DNA of 64,000 nt, from positions 70,929 to 134,928 of the forward strand of contig UQMJ01000005.1 of assembly GCA_900542035.1 (NCBI GenBank). The letters are read 5' to 3'. Source of the stretch: an uncultured Clostridium sp. Its GTDB lineage: Bacteria; Bacillota; Clostridia; Lachnospirales; Lachnospiraceae. This document shows, piece by piece, positions 39,960 to 49,429 of the stretch. A model generated the notes under the pieces. The model made no database searches, was not told the DNA's origin, and saw only the letters and a program-made list of their open reading frames with translations. Within the stretch, counting starts at the first letter, position 1, and each line of letters starts with the position of its first letter. A program made the position numbers and the translations under genes.

Positions 39960-42900
39960 ATGGGATTACAGTTTGTATTTGGAAGCTCCGGCTCCGGAAA
40001 AACCCACTATTTATATAAAGAAGCAGTCAGACAGGCAGTACAGGAACCGGAGACTACAGTGCTGTTTATGGTTCCAGAGCAGTTTACGATGCAGGCGCAA
40101 AAGGAAATCATTACCATCCACCCCAACCATGGAATGATGAACATTGATGTGCTGAGTTTCCGCCGTCTGGCATACAGGGTTTTTGAGGAACTGTCTGTAA
40201 AAAATCGGACGGTTCTGGATGACATGGGAAAATCCATGGTGCTGCGGAGAGTAGCAGCAGAAAAAAAGGCGGAACTGGGCCTGTATCAGAGCCAGTTAAA
40301 TAAAAGCGGTTTTATCAGCCAGTTAAAGTCCATGCTGTCGGAGTTTTATCAGTATGGGATCAGCAGAGGCCAGTTAGAAGAACTTCTAAAGCAGACAGAC
40401 CGGCCTTTATTAAAACATAAGCTTCAGGATATGCTGGTAATGTATCAGGGGTTTGAAGAATACATAAAAGACCGGTTTTCCACAGCCGAAGAGATTCTGG
40501 AAACCTTATGCGCCGTTCTTCCAAGGTCAGAGTTTATAAAAAACAGCCAGATCTATTTAGATGGATACACCGGTTTTACGCCAGTCCAGTACCGGATTAT
40601 CGGGCTCCTTTTAAAATATGCAAAGAAGGTTACGGTCAGCATTACCATTGACCCTGGATCCAACCCGTATCAGGAAGAATCCATTCAGCATTTGTTTTAT
40701 ATGGGAAAGCATACGGTTTCCCGAATTGGAAAACAAGCGGCAAAGATGGAGGTTTCCAAGCTGCCGGACTTGTGTATGGACGGCCATCCAAGATTTAAAG
40801 ATGCGCCGGCACTAGGGTTTCTGGAAAAAAATCTGTTCCGTGGATTTGTGCCTTATGAGGAAGCAAAAGGGGAACGTCCGGCAGCAGATCAGATCTGGAT
40901 TTACAAGGCAGTTAATCCGGCGGAAGAAGTCCGGTTCCTGGTAAGCCAGATTAAACAGGCGATCCAAAAGGAGGGGCTGCGTTATCGGGAGATAGGCGTT
41001 ATTACGGGAGATTTAAGCGGTTATGGAAAAGAGGTGTCCCATCAGTTTAAAGAAGCGGGGATTCCTTGCTTTCTGGATGATAAGAGAACGATTACGGAAA
41101 ATCCTCTGGTTGAGTGGATTCGCGCCCTGTTAGCAGTCATCAGCGAAGATTTTTCTTATGAGAGTATGTTCCGCTATTTAAAATGCGGATTGTCAGAAAG
41201 TCTGGGAGAAAAACCGGATTTGGAAGAAAGGGAGCAGATTCCATGGAAGCATTCCCTGATGACGGACCGGCTGGAAAACTATGTGCGCGCATTGGGAATT
41301 CGGGGATACAGCCGGTGGAACACCCAGTGGGAGCGGACCTACAAAGGGGCGGCAGATATTAATTTAGAAGAATTAAATCAGTTCCGTCAGGCTGTTTTGC
41401 AGTCGATTCTTCCATTCCGTCAGGCATTTCTAGAAGAAGATGCCACAGTAGAGTCCATTACTCAGGCATTAAAGGAATATTTAGAACAGGCAGATGCCAG
41501 AGGAAAGCTGGAATGGTATCAGAGCCGGTTTGAAGCTCAGGGGCAGGAAAGTCTGGCAAAGGAGTACAGCCAGGCCTATGATTTCGTGGAGGAGCTGTTT
41601 GAACGGCTGACTGCTCTTTTGGGAAAAGAGCAGGTAACCAGGAAAGAATATGCGGAAATTCTGGATGCTGGTTTTGCAGAAATCCAGGTAGGCTCCCTTC
41701 CGGCTGCCATTGACAGGGTAGTAGTAGGCGATGTGACCAGAACCCGTCTCAACGAAGTGAAAATTTTGTTTTTCTTAGGGGTCAATGAGGGGATTATTCC
41801 CCAGAAAAAAGACAGACAAAGCATTTTGACGGATCAGGACAGGGAGTTTTTTACTGCCCATAATCTGGAACTGGCTCCAACAGCCAGAGAGGATGGCTGT
41901 ATCCAGAGATTTTACCAGTATCTGATTCTTTCCAAGCCATCATTCCGTCTGGTTTTAACTTTTTCTGCCATGTCCCAGGACGGCCAGGCGAGACGGCCTT
42001 CTGTGCTGATTGGAGATGTACGCCGACTGTTTCCACAGGTGGAGATTCTGGAAAAAGAAGGAGTCTGCTGGCCGATTCAGTCTGAGAGGGAAGGCATCCG
42101 CCGGCTGATAAAAGGCTTGATGACCAGTCAGGAAGCGGGGCAGACGGGAGATGAGACGGAATTTGACGCAGAATTTCTGGAACTGTATAAATGGTTCTTT
42201 TCTGATAAAAACTGGCAGGATTCCGTCCGCAGGATTACCGAAGCAGCTTTTACTTCCTACGAAGAAAGAGGGATTGGAAAGGCGGCTGCGAGAGCCTTGT
42301 ATGGCAGGATTTTACAGGGCAGCGTAACCAGACTGGAGCAGTATGCTTCCTGTGCCTATGCCCATTTCTTAAAATATGGGTTAGAGCTGATGGAGCGCCA
42401 GGAGTACGAGGTAGCGGCTTCCGATATGGGCAATCTGTTCCATCAATCCATTGAATTGTGCTTTCAGACTGCCAGGGATCAGAAGATTGACTGGGCAGGA
42501 CTGGGAGAAGAGGAGCGCCGCAGCCTGGTAAAACAATGTGTCCGTCAGGTAGCGGAGCAGTATGGAAACACGATTTTAAAAAGTTCCGCCCGCAACGAGT
42601 ATCTGACCAGCCGGATTGAACGGATTACGGACAGAACCATCTGGGCGCTGGCAGAACAGATTAAAAAAGGGGATTTTGTCCCAGTTGGATTTGAAGTGTC
42701 ATTTTCGGCCATTGATAATTTAAAGGCCATGAAGATTTCCTTATCAGAAGATGAGGAACTCCATCTGAAAGGCCGGATCGATCGCCTGGACCTGTGTGAA
42801 GATGAAAACCACGTGTATGTAAAAATTATCGATTATAAATCCGGCAATACCAGTTTTGATCTGGCCGCACTCTATTATGGCCTTCAGCTTCAGCTGGTCG

Positions 42901-43460
42901 TATACATGGATGCGGCGGTAGAAAAAGAAGAAAAACGCCATCCGGAAAAAGAGGTAGTTCCAGCCGGTATGTTCTATTACCATATCCAGGATCCGATAGT
43001 GGACTGGGATCCGGATACAGATGAGGACGACGAAAGTATTGAAGAAAAAATTTTAAGAAAGCTTCGGATGAGCGGTCTGGTAGACAGCGAGCTGGAGGTA
43101 ATCCGTCATATGGATCGGGAGATTGAGAAGGAATCTCAGGTAATACCGGTGGCCATGAAAGACGGACTGATAGTAGAAGCCAAATCTTCCGTAGCCAGCC
43201 GTCAGAGATTTAAAGCATTGAAACAGTATGTCCATGAGAAGCTGAAAAGCGCAGGACAGGAAATCCTGGCCGGAACCATTCCGGTAAATCCTTACAAACA
43301 GGGAAACCGGACAGGATGCGATTACTGTCCATACCATGCGGTCTGCGGATTTGATAAAAAAACGGCCGGTTACGGATACCGGCGCCTCCGTTCTTTAAAG
43401 ACCGAGGACATTTGGAATGAGATTGAGGGACAGCAGAAAGGAGAATCATCATGTCAGTAG
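39960..43460 (+). CDS. addB: ATP-dependent helicase/nuclease subunit B
   Basis: The 1166-residue protein starts MGLQFVFGSSGSGKT with a P-loop, carries degenerate UvrD-like helicase domains and a RecB-type PD-(D/E)xK nuclease domain (VKIIDYKSG near the C terminus). A C-terminal Cys cluster (CDYCPYHAVC) with the earlier Cys in YASCAYAHFLKY forms the Fe-S clamp typical of AddB. With AddA it processes DNA ends up to Chi for recombination. ATG 39960 gives the family start; an ATG at 39939 adds seven residues. It overlaps addA by ten bases. Confidence 0.96.
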   Translation: MGLQFVFGSSGSGKTHYLYKEAVRQAVQEPETTVLFMVPEQFTMQAQKEIITIHPNHGMMNIDVLSFRRLAYRVFEELSVKNRTVLDDMGKSMVLRRVAAEKKAELGLYQSQLNKSGFISQLKSMLSEFYQYGISRGQLEELLKQTDRPLLKHKLQDMLVMYQGFEEYIKDRFSTAEEILETLCAVLPRSEFIKNSQIYLDGYTGFTPVQYRIIGLLLKYAKKVTVSITIDPGSNPYQEESIQHLFYMGKHTVSRIGKQAAKMEVSKLPDLCMDGHPRFKDAPALGFLEKNLFRGFVPYEEAKGERPAADQIWIYKAVNPAEEVRFLVSQIKQAIQKEGLRYREIGVITGDLSGYGKEVSHQFKEAGIPCFLDDKRTITENPLVEWIRALLAVISEDFSYESMFRYLKCGLSESLGEKPDLEEREQIPWKHSLMTDRLENYVRALGIRGYSRWNTQWERTYKGAADINLEELNQFRQAVLQSILPFRQAFLEEDATVESITQALKEYLEQADARGKLEWYQSRFEAQGQESLAKEYSQAYDFVEELFERLTALLGKEQVTRKEYAEILDAGFAEIQVGSLPAAIDRVVVGDVTRTRLNEVKILFFLGVNEGIIPQKKDRQSILTDQDREFFTAHNLELAPTAREDGCIQRFYQYLILSKPSFRLVLTFSAMSQDGQARRPSVLIGDVRRLFPQVEILEKEGVCWPIQSEREGIRRLIKGLMTSQEAGQTGDETEFDAEFLELYKWFFSDKNWQDSVRRITEAAFTSYEERGIGKAAARALYGRILQGSVTRLEQYASCAYAHFLKYGLELMERQEYEVAASDMGNLFHQSIELCFQTARDQKIDWAGLGEEERRSLVKQCVRQVAEQYGNTILKSSARNEYLTSRIERITDRTIWALAEQIKKGDFVPVGFEVSFSAIDNLKAMKISLSEDEELHLKGRIDRLDLCEDENHVYVKIIDYKSGNTSFDLAALYYGLQLQLVVYMDAAVEKEEKRHPEKEVVPAGMFYYHIQDPIVDWDPDTDEDDESIEEKILRKLRMSGLVDSELEVIRHMDREIEKESQVIPVAMKDGLIVEAKSSVASRQRFKALKQYVHEKLKSAGQEILAGTIPVNPYKQGNRTGCDYCPYHAVCGFDKKTAGYGYRRLRSLKTEDIWNEIEGQQKGESSCQ

Positions 43461-46400
43461 CATGGACCAGGGGACAGCGCCAGGTCATTGATTACAGAGG
43501 CGGCAATCTTTTGGTTTCTGCAGCTGCAGGAAGCGGAAAGACTGCAGTTTTAGTAGAGCGGATTGTAGAAATGATTACAGAGAAGAACCATCCCGTCGAC
43601 ATTGACCATCTGTTGATTATGACCTTTACCAATGCGGCGGCGGCAGAAATGCGGGAACGGATTCGGGACGCCATTGATAAGCGGCGGGAAGAAAACCCGA
43701 CGGACAAACATTTGGAGCTTCAGTCCATTCTGGTTCCCAGGGCCCAGATTACCACCATTGACAGTTTCTGTCTGGGACTGATTCGGGAATATTATAACTA
43801 TCTGGATATGGATCCGGCCTTTCGTATCGGCGATCAGGGAGAACTTTCTCTTTTGCAGGGAGATGTGATGAAGGAACTGCTGGAGGACTGGTATGCTTCG
43901 GGAGATCCGGCGTTTCTGCATTTTGCAGAGACTTATGCGTCAGGGAAAAGCGATTCTGGTCTGGAAGATGTGATTTTCCAGGTATGGCGGTTTTCCCAGA
44001 GCCATCCCTGGCCAAACGAATGGATGCGGCAGTGCAGGAAAGAATTAGAAGAAACATCGGCAAAAGAGGCAGAAGAAAGTCCCTGGATGAGATTCTTAAT
44101 GGATGACATTCATATGCAGGCTGAGGAAATGAGGCGCCACCTGCTGGTGTGCGCCAGAGTCTGCGAAGAGGACGGCGGGCCTTCGGTCTACCGAGATACC
44201 ATTCTGGAAGACGCGGATATGGTAGGAAAGCTTGCCGAGGCCGAGGACTATGAACGCTTTTTTGAGCTTTTAAACCGTTCTTCTTTTGGAAAACTGCCGC
44301 CTGTCCGCAGCAAAGAGGTGTCTCCGGAGAAAAAGAGTTTTGTAACCTCATTTCGGGATCGGGTTAAAAAAATTGTAAAAGGCTGGCAGGAAAATTACGG
44401 CAGACAGTCTTTGGAGATGGTAATAGACACTCTGGCAGAAACCAGGGAGATGACGGAGCTTTTGTTAAAACTTGCAGATGAATTTTCCAGCCGGTTCCAG
44501 GAAGCAAAGAAAGAGCGGAATCTGGTAGATTTTAGCGACCTGGAGCATTTTGCCCTGGAGGTGTTATGGGAAACCAAGGATGGAAAACGGGTTCCTTCTG
44601 CGGCTGCTTACGAAGTGGGGAGCCGGTTTGAGGAAATCATGGTAGACGAATACCAGGACAGCAATCTGGTGCAGGAGACGTTGATTAAAGCCATTTCCAA
44701 AGAAAAAGAGGGGCGGCCCAACGTTTTTATGGTAGGCGATGTAAAACAGAGCATTTACCGATTCCGCCTGGCCAGACCGGATTTGTTCTTAGAAAAATAT
44801 GAATCTTATTCAGAGGGAGAAGGGGCTTATCAGAAAGTTGAGCTGCGCCAGAATTTCCGAAGCAGGGCGTCGGTGTTACACAGTGTAAACGCTGTTTTTT
44901 ATCAGATTATGCGAAAAAATCTGGGAGGAATCCAGTATACAGAAGAGACGGCTCTTTATTCGGGGGCAGAGTTTGAACCTCCTCGGGAAGGAGCAGAGTC
45001 CAGAACCGATACCGGTACGGAGCTGCTGGTGGTGCCAACAGGCAGTCAGGTGCTGGAAGGACTGGAAGAAGACGCCGCGGATTATACGGAACGGGAACTG
45101 GAAGCCAGGATGATTGCGGCAAAAATTCGCAGTCTGACAGATAAAGAGAACGGGCTTTTCGTGTGGGATAAGAAACAAGGCTCTTACCGGACAGCGGCTC
45201 TGGGAGATATTGTGATATTGCTCCGCAGTGTGACCGGATGGGCAGAAGTCCTGGTCAGCGTACTGATGAATGCGGGGATTCCGGCAGCGGCCCAGACCCA
45301 GACCGGATATTTTGATACCGTAGAGGTAGAAACCATATTGAGCCTTCTGGCAATTGTGGATAACCCTTTTCAGGATATTCCGCTGGCCTGTGTGTTAAAA
45401 TCCCCGATTATCGGGATGACAGAGGAGCAGCTTGCGTGGCTGATGGCAAACTATAAGCAGTACTCCGGAAAAAATAAATATGGAGACAGGGGGCTTTACG
45501 GCGCAGTCCGTTTTTGGCTTTCCGGAGAAGACGATTCCCAGATAAGGGAAGAAAAACCGGACATTACCGAAAAACTGGAAAAACTGGAAGAAATGCTTCA
45601 GGAATATCGGCTTCTCGCTACCTGGCTTCCTATTCACGAGCTGCTTTACCAGATTTACCAAAAAAGCGGGTATTACGATTACGTTTCTGCCATGCCGGCC
45701 GGCCGGACCAGGCAGGCTAACCTGGATATGCTGGCAGAAAAGGCGTCGGCTTACGAGAATACCAGTTATAAGGGATTGTTTCACTTTATCCGGTATATTG
45801 AAAAATTGAAAAAATTTGAGACGGATTTTGGGGAGGCATCAGCCTTTGGGGAAAATTCAGATGTAGTCCGGATTATGAGCATCCACAAAAGCAAGGGACT
45901 GGAGTTTCCTGTGGTAATCCTTGCGGGAATGGGAAAACGGTTTAACAAGCAGGACTTAATCAATAAGATTCTGATTGATCCGGATCTGGGCCTTGCTTCC
46001 GACTATCTGGATTTGGAACGGCGGGTAAAAGTGCCGACCTTAAAAAAGCAGGCGCTGAAACGCCGGATGGATATGGAAACGCTGGGAGAGGAATTGAGAA
46101 TCCTTTATGTGGCCATGACCAGGGCAAAAGAAAAGCTGATTCTGACAGCTTCAGAAAAATCGCTGGATAAGAAACTGGAAAAATGGGGAACAGCAGGAGA
46201 GGAGAAAAAAGCGGGTATTCCGTCGGCAGTACTGTCGGGAGCGTCCTCTTACCTGGACTGGATCCTGATGGCTCTCCCAGGCGCAGGAGGCAGGATTACC
46301 ATGAAAGAAGTGCCTGCTTCTGACCTGGTAGGGGAGGAAGTATTAAGGCAGATTGACCGGAAAACATCAAAAGAAGACCTGCTGGGACTGGACTGCACCA

Positions 46401-47194
46401 GAACTTACGACCAAGAGTTCCAAAAGCTTCTGAGAAAGCAGCTGTCCTATAAGTACCCGTTTCAGGCAGATATGGATTTATATGCCATGCTTTCGGTTTC
46501 AGAAATCAAAAGGCGCAGGCAGCTGCTGGAAATGGAGGATAAAATACGGGAGGGAGATACAGGGGCAGCGCCAAAGTGGACAGAGCCGGAAGATTTAAGT
46601 CAGCCGTCTGGCTCAGAGCCGTCTTCTGGTTCTATCCGGACATCTGGCAGAAGGATTGGCGGAGCGGCTCTGGGGACCTGTATCCATCAGATTTTAGAGC
46701 TCCTTCCATTTGAAAAAAGTTCAGAAGACGGGAATCGAGAAGAGACAATGGCCTTTCTTTTACAATCCATAAAAGATATGGAGGAGCGGGGAACTATTCA
46801 GAAAGAAGAAGCAGATTCCATTGAACTGTCCCAATTGGCCGCATTTTTGCAAAGTCCTCTGGGCCGCAGGATGATTCGGGCGCAAAAAGAGGGACGGCTT
46901 CACAGAGAGCAGCAGTTTATGGTAGGAATTCCGGCAAAAGACATGGAAATCGCCCAGTCAGAGGAACTGGTGCTGGTTCAGGGAATGATTGATGCCTGGA
47001 TAGAAGAAGAGGATGGTCTGGTTCTGATTGATTACAAGTCCGATCGGACAGGACGAAATGGAGAACAGCAATTAATCCGGCGTTACCGCATCCAGTTAGA
47101 GTATTATAAGCGCAGTCTGGAACAGATAACCGGAAGACAGGTAAAAGAAGCGGTTATCTACTCGTTCCATCTTGGAAAAGAAATCCGGTTATAA
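43451..47194 (+). CDS. addA: ATP-dependent helicase/nuclease subunit A
   Basis: The 1247-residue protein is a UvrD/Rep-type helicase fused to a RecB-family nuclease. Walker A is in VSAAAGSGKTAVLVERI (about 23-39), motif II in IMVDEYQDSN, later motifs in VELRQNFRS, IHKSKGLEFPVVI and ILYVAMTRAKEKL, and the nuclease motif in LVLIDYKSDRT near the C terminus. It is the motor and one of two nucleases of AddAB, which repairs double-strand breaks. Its start lies inside the end of addB, so the two are coupled. No clear terminator follows. Confidence 0.97.
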   Translation: MSVAWTRGQRQVIDYRGGNLLVSAAAGSGKTAVLVERIVEMITEKNHPVDIDHLLIMTFTNAAAAEMRERIRDAIDKRREENPTDKHLELQSILVPRAQITTIDSFCLGLIREYYNYLDMDPAFRIGDQGELSLLQGDVMKELLEDWYASGDPAFLHFAETYASGKSDSGLEDVIFQVWRFSQSHPWPNEWMRQCRKELEETSAKEAEESPWMRFLMDDIHMQAEEMRRHLLVCARVCEEDGGPSVYRDTILEDADMVGKLAEAEDYERFFELLNRSSFGKLPPVRSKEVSPEKKSFVTSFRDRVKKIVKGWQENYGRQSLEMVIDTLAETREMTELLLKLADEFSSRFQEAKKERNLVDFSDLEHFALEVLWETKDGKRVPSAAAYEVGSRFEEIMVDEYQDSNLVQETLIKAISKEKEGRPNVFMVGDVKQSIYRFRLARPDLFLEKYESYSEGEGAYQKVELRQNFRSRASVLHSVNAVFYQIMRKNLGGIQYTEETALYSGAEFEPPREGAESRTDTGTELLVVPTGSQVLEGLEEDAADYTERELEARMIAAKIRSLTDKENGLFVWDKKQGSYRTAALGDIVILLRSVTGWAEVLVSVLMNAGIPAAAQTQTGYFDTVEVETILSLLAIVDNPFQDIPLACVLKSPIIGMTEEQLAWLMANYKQYSGKNKYGDRGLYGAVRFWLSGEDDSQIREEKPDITEKLEKLEEMLQEYRLLATWLPIHELLYQIYQKSGYYDYVSAMPAGRTRQANLDMLAEKASAYENTSYKGLFHFIRYIEKLKKFETDFGEASAFGENSDVVRIMSIHKSKGLEFPVVILAGMGKRFNKQDLINKILIDPDLGLASDYLDLERRVKVPTLKKQALKRRMDMETLGEELRILYVAMTRAKEKLILTASEKSLDKKLEKWGTAGEEKKAGIPSAVLSGASSYLDWILMALPGAGGRITMKEVPASDLVGEEVLRQIDRKTSKEDLLGLDCTRTYDQEFQKLLRKQLSYKYPFQADMDLYAMLSVSEIKRRRQLLEMEDKIREGDTGAAPKWTEPEDLSQPSGSEPSSGSIRTSGRRIGGAALGTCIHQILELLPFEKSSEDGNREETMAFLLQSIKDMEERGTIQKEEADSIELSQLAAFLQSPLGRRMIRAQKEGRLHREQQFMVGIPAKDMEIAQSEELVLVQGMIDAWIEEEDGLVLIDYKSDRTGRNGEQQLIRRYRIQLEYYKRSLEQITGRQVKEAVIYSFHLGKEIRL

Positions 47195-47225
47195 AAGAAA
47201 TTTAAAGACAGATATGCGAACCAGG

Positions 47226-47282
47226 TTGCATTCCAAAACGGCCTTTGATACAATGACGTGGGGCGGCATCTGCTGTCCCCAC
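47226..47282 (+). promoter_or_regulatory. Promoter and 5' hairpin of the ThyX-like/dfrA pair
   Basis: TTGCAT (47226-47231), 17 bases and TACAAT (47249-47254). At the predicted start lies a hairpin with GTGGGG (47258-47263) and CCCCAC (47277-47282) extended by a GGC/GCT-rich inner part. It has no T run, so it is not a normal terminator and may stabilise the mRNA or be regulatory. Confidence 0.6.
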
Positions 47283-47304
47283 GATGAGTAAGGAGTATAA
47301 TAAG

Positions 47305-47943
47305 ATGATACAATTAGAGAGAACAAGCGTTATGAACCTGGAAAATGCCATGAGAGGAGCCAGAAACCCAATGAACAGCTGGGGAAGGATGGACAGCGGC
47401 TATGATGAAAACGGCCAGTATGTGCTGGGGCCCAACGATTTAGGTCTGGCAGTCCGCCTCCGCAAGGCTGGAAGCGATCACCGCAAATTTATCCGCCAGA
47501 TTTTTGTGTCGGTAGATATTACGGCCCCTCTGTATTGGTGGAAGGAGTATGACACTTATAAAGTAGCAACCGTGGCAAATTCTACCAGCACCATGCATAA
47601 GATTCACAGCAAGCCCTTTGAACGGGAGGATTTCAGTACCGATCATATGACGGAATCCACATTGGCATTTATGGATACAGTGATTGCCAGACTGGAGGAG
47701 ATCCGCTGCCGCTATCTGGAGACCAAAGACAAAGCAGACTGGTATGATATGATTCAGCTGCTGCCTTCCAGTTACAATCAGATGCGTACCTGTACGTTTA
47801 ATTATGAAACTCTGGTAAATATTTATTATGCAAGAAGAAATCACAAGCTGGCAGAATGGCATACGTTCTGCGACTGGATTTCCACGCTGCCTTATGCAAA
47901 AGAACTGATTATTGCAGAGGATAAGGAGGAAAACAAGGAATGA
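47305..47943 (+). CDS. Remote ThyX-like protein (possible flavin-dependent thymidylate synthase relative)
   Basis: The 212-residue cytoplasmic protein has no name I can give with certainty. Its layout follows ThyX: a middle segment SDHRKFIRQIFVSVDI and PLYWWKEYDTYK, then TVANSTSTMHK in place of RHR-x-(x)-S-x-N-E-x-S-x-R, and a C-terminal block IQLLPSSYNQMRTCTFNYETLVNIYYARR with AEWHTFCDWISTLP, like the LP ... T.N...L..F...R ... W.IR end of ThyX. The RHR motif itself is missing. ATG 47305 follows AAGGAG; 47284 has no site. Its stop overlaps the dfrA start by four bases (ATGA), pointing to a folate or dTMP role. Confidence 0.6.
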   Translation: MIQLERTSVMNLENAMRGARNPMNSWGRMDSGYDENGQYVLGPNDLGLAVRLRKAGSDHRKFIRQIFVSVDITAPLYWWKEYDTYKVATVANSTSTMHKIHSKPFEREDFSTDHMTESTLAFMDTVIARLEEIRCRYLETKDKADWYDMIQLLPSSYNQMRTCTFNYETLVNIYYARRNHKLAEWHTFCDWISTLPYAKELIIAEDKEENKE

Positions 47944-48446
47944 ATCTGATTGTAGCAGTGGACAAACACTGGGCTATCGGAAAAAAAGGCCAGCTTCTGG
48001 TTTCCATTCCAGGAGACCAGAAAATGTTTCGGGATGAGACTCTGGGAAAAGTAGTAGTAATGGGAAGAAAAACGCTGGAAAGCCTTCCAGGAGGCCAGCC
48101 CCTGTATGGCCGTACCAATCTTGTGCTGACCAGGGATTTGTCCTATTCCGTAAAGGGAGCTGTGGTGGTTCACAGTCTGGAAGAAGCATTAAAAGAGCTG
48201 GAAGCGTACCCGTCAGATGATATTTATGTGGCAGGAGGCCAGGAGATCTATGAACAATTTCTGCCTTACTGTGATACAGCCCATGTGACCTGGATTGACT
48301 ATGAATATGACGCAGATACGTATTTCCCTAATCTGGATCAGGATGATCAGTGGACATTAGAGGCAGAAAGCGATGAGCAGACCTATTTTAATCTGTGTTA
48401 TGAGTTCCGGATGTATAAAAGAACAGGAAAAAAAGTGTTGCCATAA
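47940..48446 (+). CDS. dfrA: Dihydrofolate reductase
   Basis: The 168-residue protein has the DHFR fold: NLIVAVDKHWAIGKKGQLL with the Trp of the active-site loop, MGRKTLESLPGG for NADPH, LVLTRD and the DDIYVAGGQEIYEQFLP block. It reduces dihydrofolate to tetrahydrofolate with NADPH. The usual Asp/Glu of the active site appears to be in SIPGDQKMF. It is coupled to the ThyX-like gene by a four-base overlap. The next promoter begins inside its last codons. Confidence 0.93.
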   Translation: MNLIVAVDKHWAIGKKGQLLVSIPGDQKMFRDETLGKVVVMGRKTLESLPGGQPLYGRTNLVLTRDLSYSVKGAVVVHSLEEALKELEAYPSDDIYVAGGQEIYEQFLPYCDTAHVTWIDYEYDADTYFPNLDQDDQWTLEAESDEQTYFNLCYEFRMYKRTGKKVLP

Positions 48447-48501
48447 AATCAAATCAATGATAATATTAGAAAAAATGCGCATGGTAAAACTTTAACGCAT
48501 T
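48438..48501 (+). promoter_or_regulatory. Promoter and inverted repeat before nfnAB
   Basis: TTGCCA (48438-48443), 17 bases and TAATAT (48461-48466). Right after it AATGCG (48474-48479) and CGCATT (48496-48501) form an inverted repeat across 16 bases that include GTAAAACTTTAAC. It could be an operator for a redox regulator; no consensus fits well. Confidence 0.5.
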
Positions 48502-48538
48502 ACAACATTATCATAACATAGGATAGGAGAGGAAAGAG

Positions 48539-49429
48539 ATGTACAGGATTTTAAAGGCAGAGCAGCTTGCTGATAAAATATACCTGATGGATGTGGAAGC
48601 TCCCAGAGTAGCGAGATCTTGTCAGCCAGGCGAGTTTGTGATTGTAAAGATCGATGAAGCAGGCGAGCGGATTCCCCTGACCATTTGCGATTTTGACAGG
48701 GAAAAAGGCACCATTACCATTGTATTCCAGACAGTAGGCGCGTCTACTTACCGGATGGCCTTTTTAAAGGAAGGAGACAGCTTCCAGGATGTAGCCGGAC
48801 CTTTGGGCAATCCTTCTGAATTTGTAAAAGATCCGTTGGAAGAAGTGAAAAAAAGAAAGTATTTGTTTGTAGCAGGCGGCGTTGGAGCAGCTCCGGTTTA
48901 TCCGCAGGTAAAGTGGATGAAAGAACACGGCATTGAAGCAGATGTGATTGTAGGTTCTAAAAACAAAGATCTGCTGATTCTGGAAAAAGAGATGGAAGCA
49001 GTGGCTGGAACCCTTTATGTTACAACCGATGACGGATCTTATGGCCGCAAGGGAATGGTAACTTCCGTAATCGAAGATTTGGTAAAAAAAGAAGGCAAAA
49101 CTTATGACATCTGTGTAGCCATTGGTCCTATGATTATGATGAAGTTTGTCTGCAAACTGACAAAAGAACTGGGCATCCCAACCATCGTCAGCTTAAATCC
49201 TATTATGGTAGACGGTACAGGAATGTGCGGCGCCTGCCGTGTAACCGTAGGAGATACGGTAAAATTTGCCTGTGTAGACGGACCGGAATTTGATGGACAT
49301 CTGGTAGATTTTGATCAGGCTATGAAGAGACAGCAGATGTACAAAACCCAGGAGGGCAGGGATCTGTTAAAAGCCCAGGAGGGCGATACTCATCACGGCG
49401 GATGCGGACATTGCGGAGGTGACGACTGA
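48539..49429 (+). CDS. nfnA: NADH-dependent reduced ferredoxin:NADP+ oxidoreductase subunit A
   Basis: The 296-residue protein belongs to the ferredoxin-NADP reductase/PyrK-like family. It has an FAD-binding beta barrel (about 5-100, ERIPLTICDFD), an NAD-binding Rossmann part (YLFVAGGVGAAPVYPQVKW) and a C-terminal [2Fe-2S] cluster segment (GTGMCGACRVTVGD ... FACVDGPEFDG). With NfnB it bifurcates electrons: NADH and reduced ferredoxin together reduce two NADP+. It overlaps nfnB by one base. The last residues are Gly/His/Cys rich (HHGGCGHCGGDD), possibly a metal-binding tail. Confidence 0.92.
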   Translation: MYRILKAEQLADKIYLMDVEAPRVARSCQPGEFVIVKIDEAGERIPLTICDFDREKGTITIVFQTVGASTYRMAFLKEGDSFQDVAGPLGNPSEFVKDPLEEVKKRKYLFVAGGVGAAPVYPQVKWMKEHGIEADVIVGSKNKDLLILEKEMEAVAGTLYVTTDDGSYGRKGMVTSVIEDLVKKEGKTYDICVAIGPMIMMKFVCKLTKELGIPTIVSLNPIMVDGTGMCGACRVTVGDTVKFACVDGPEFDGHLVDFDQAMKRQQMYKTQEGRDLLKAQEGDTHHGGCGHCGGDD

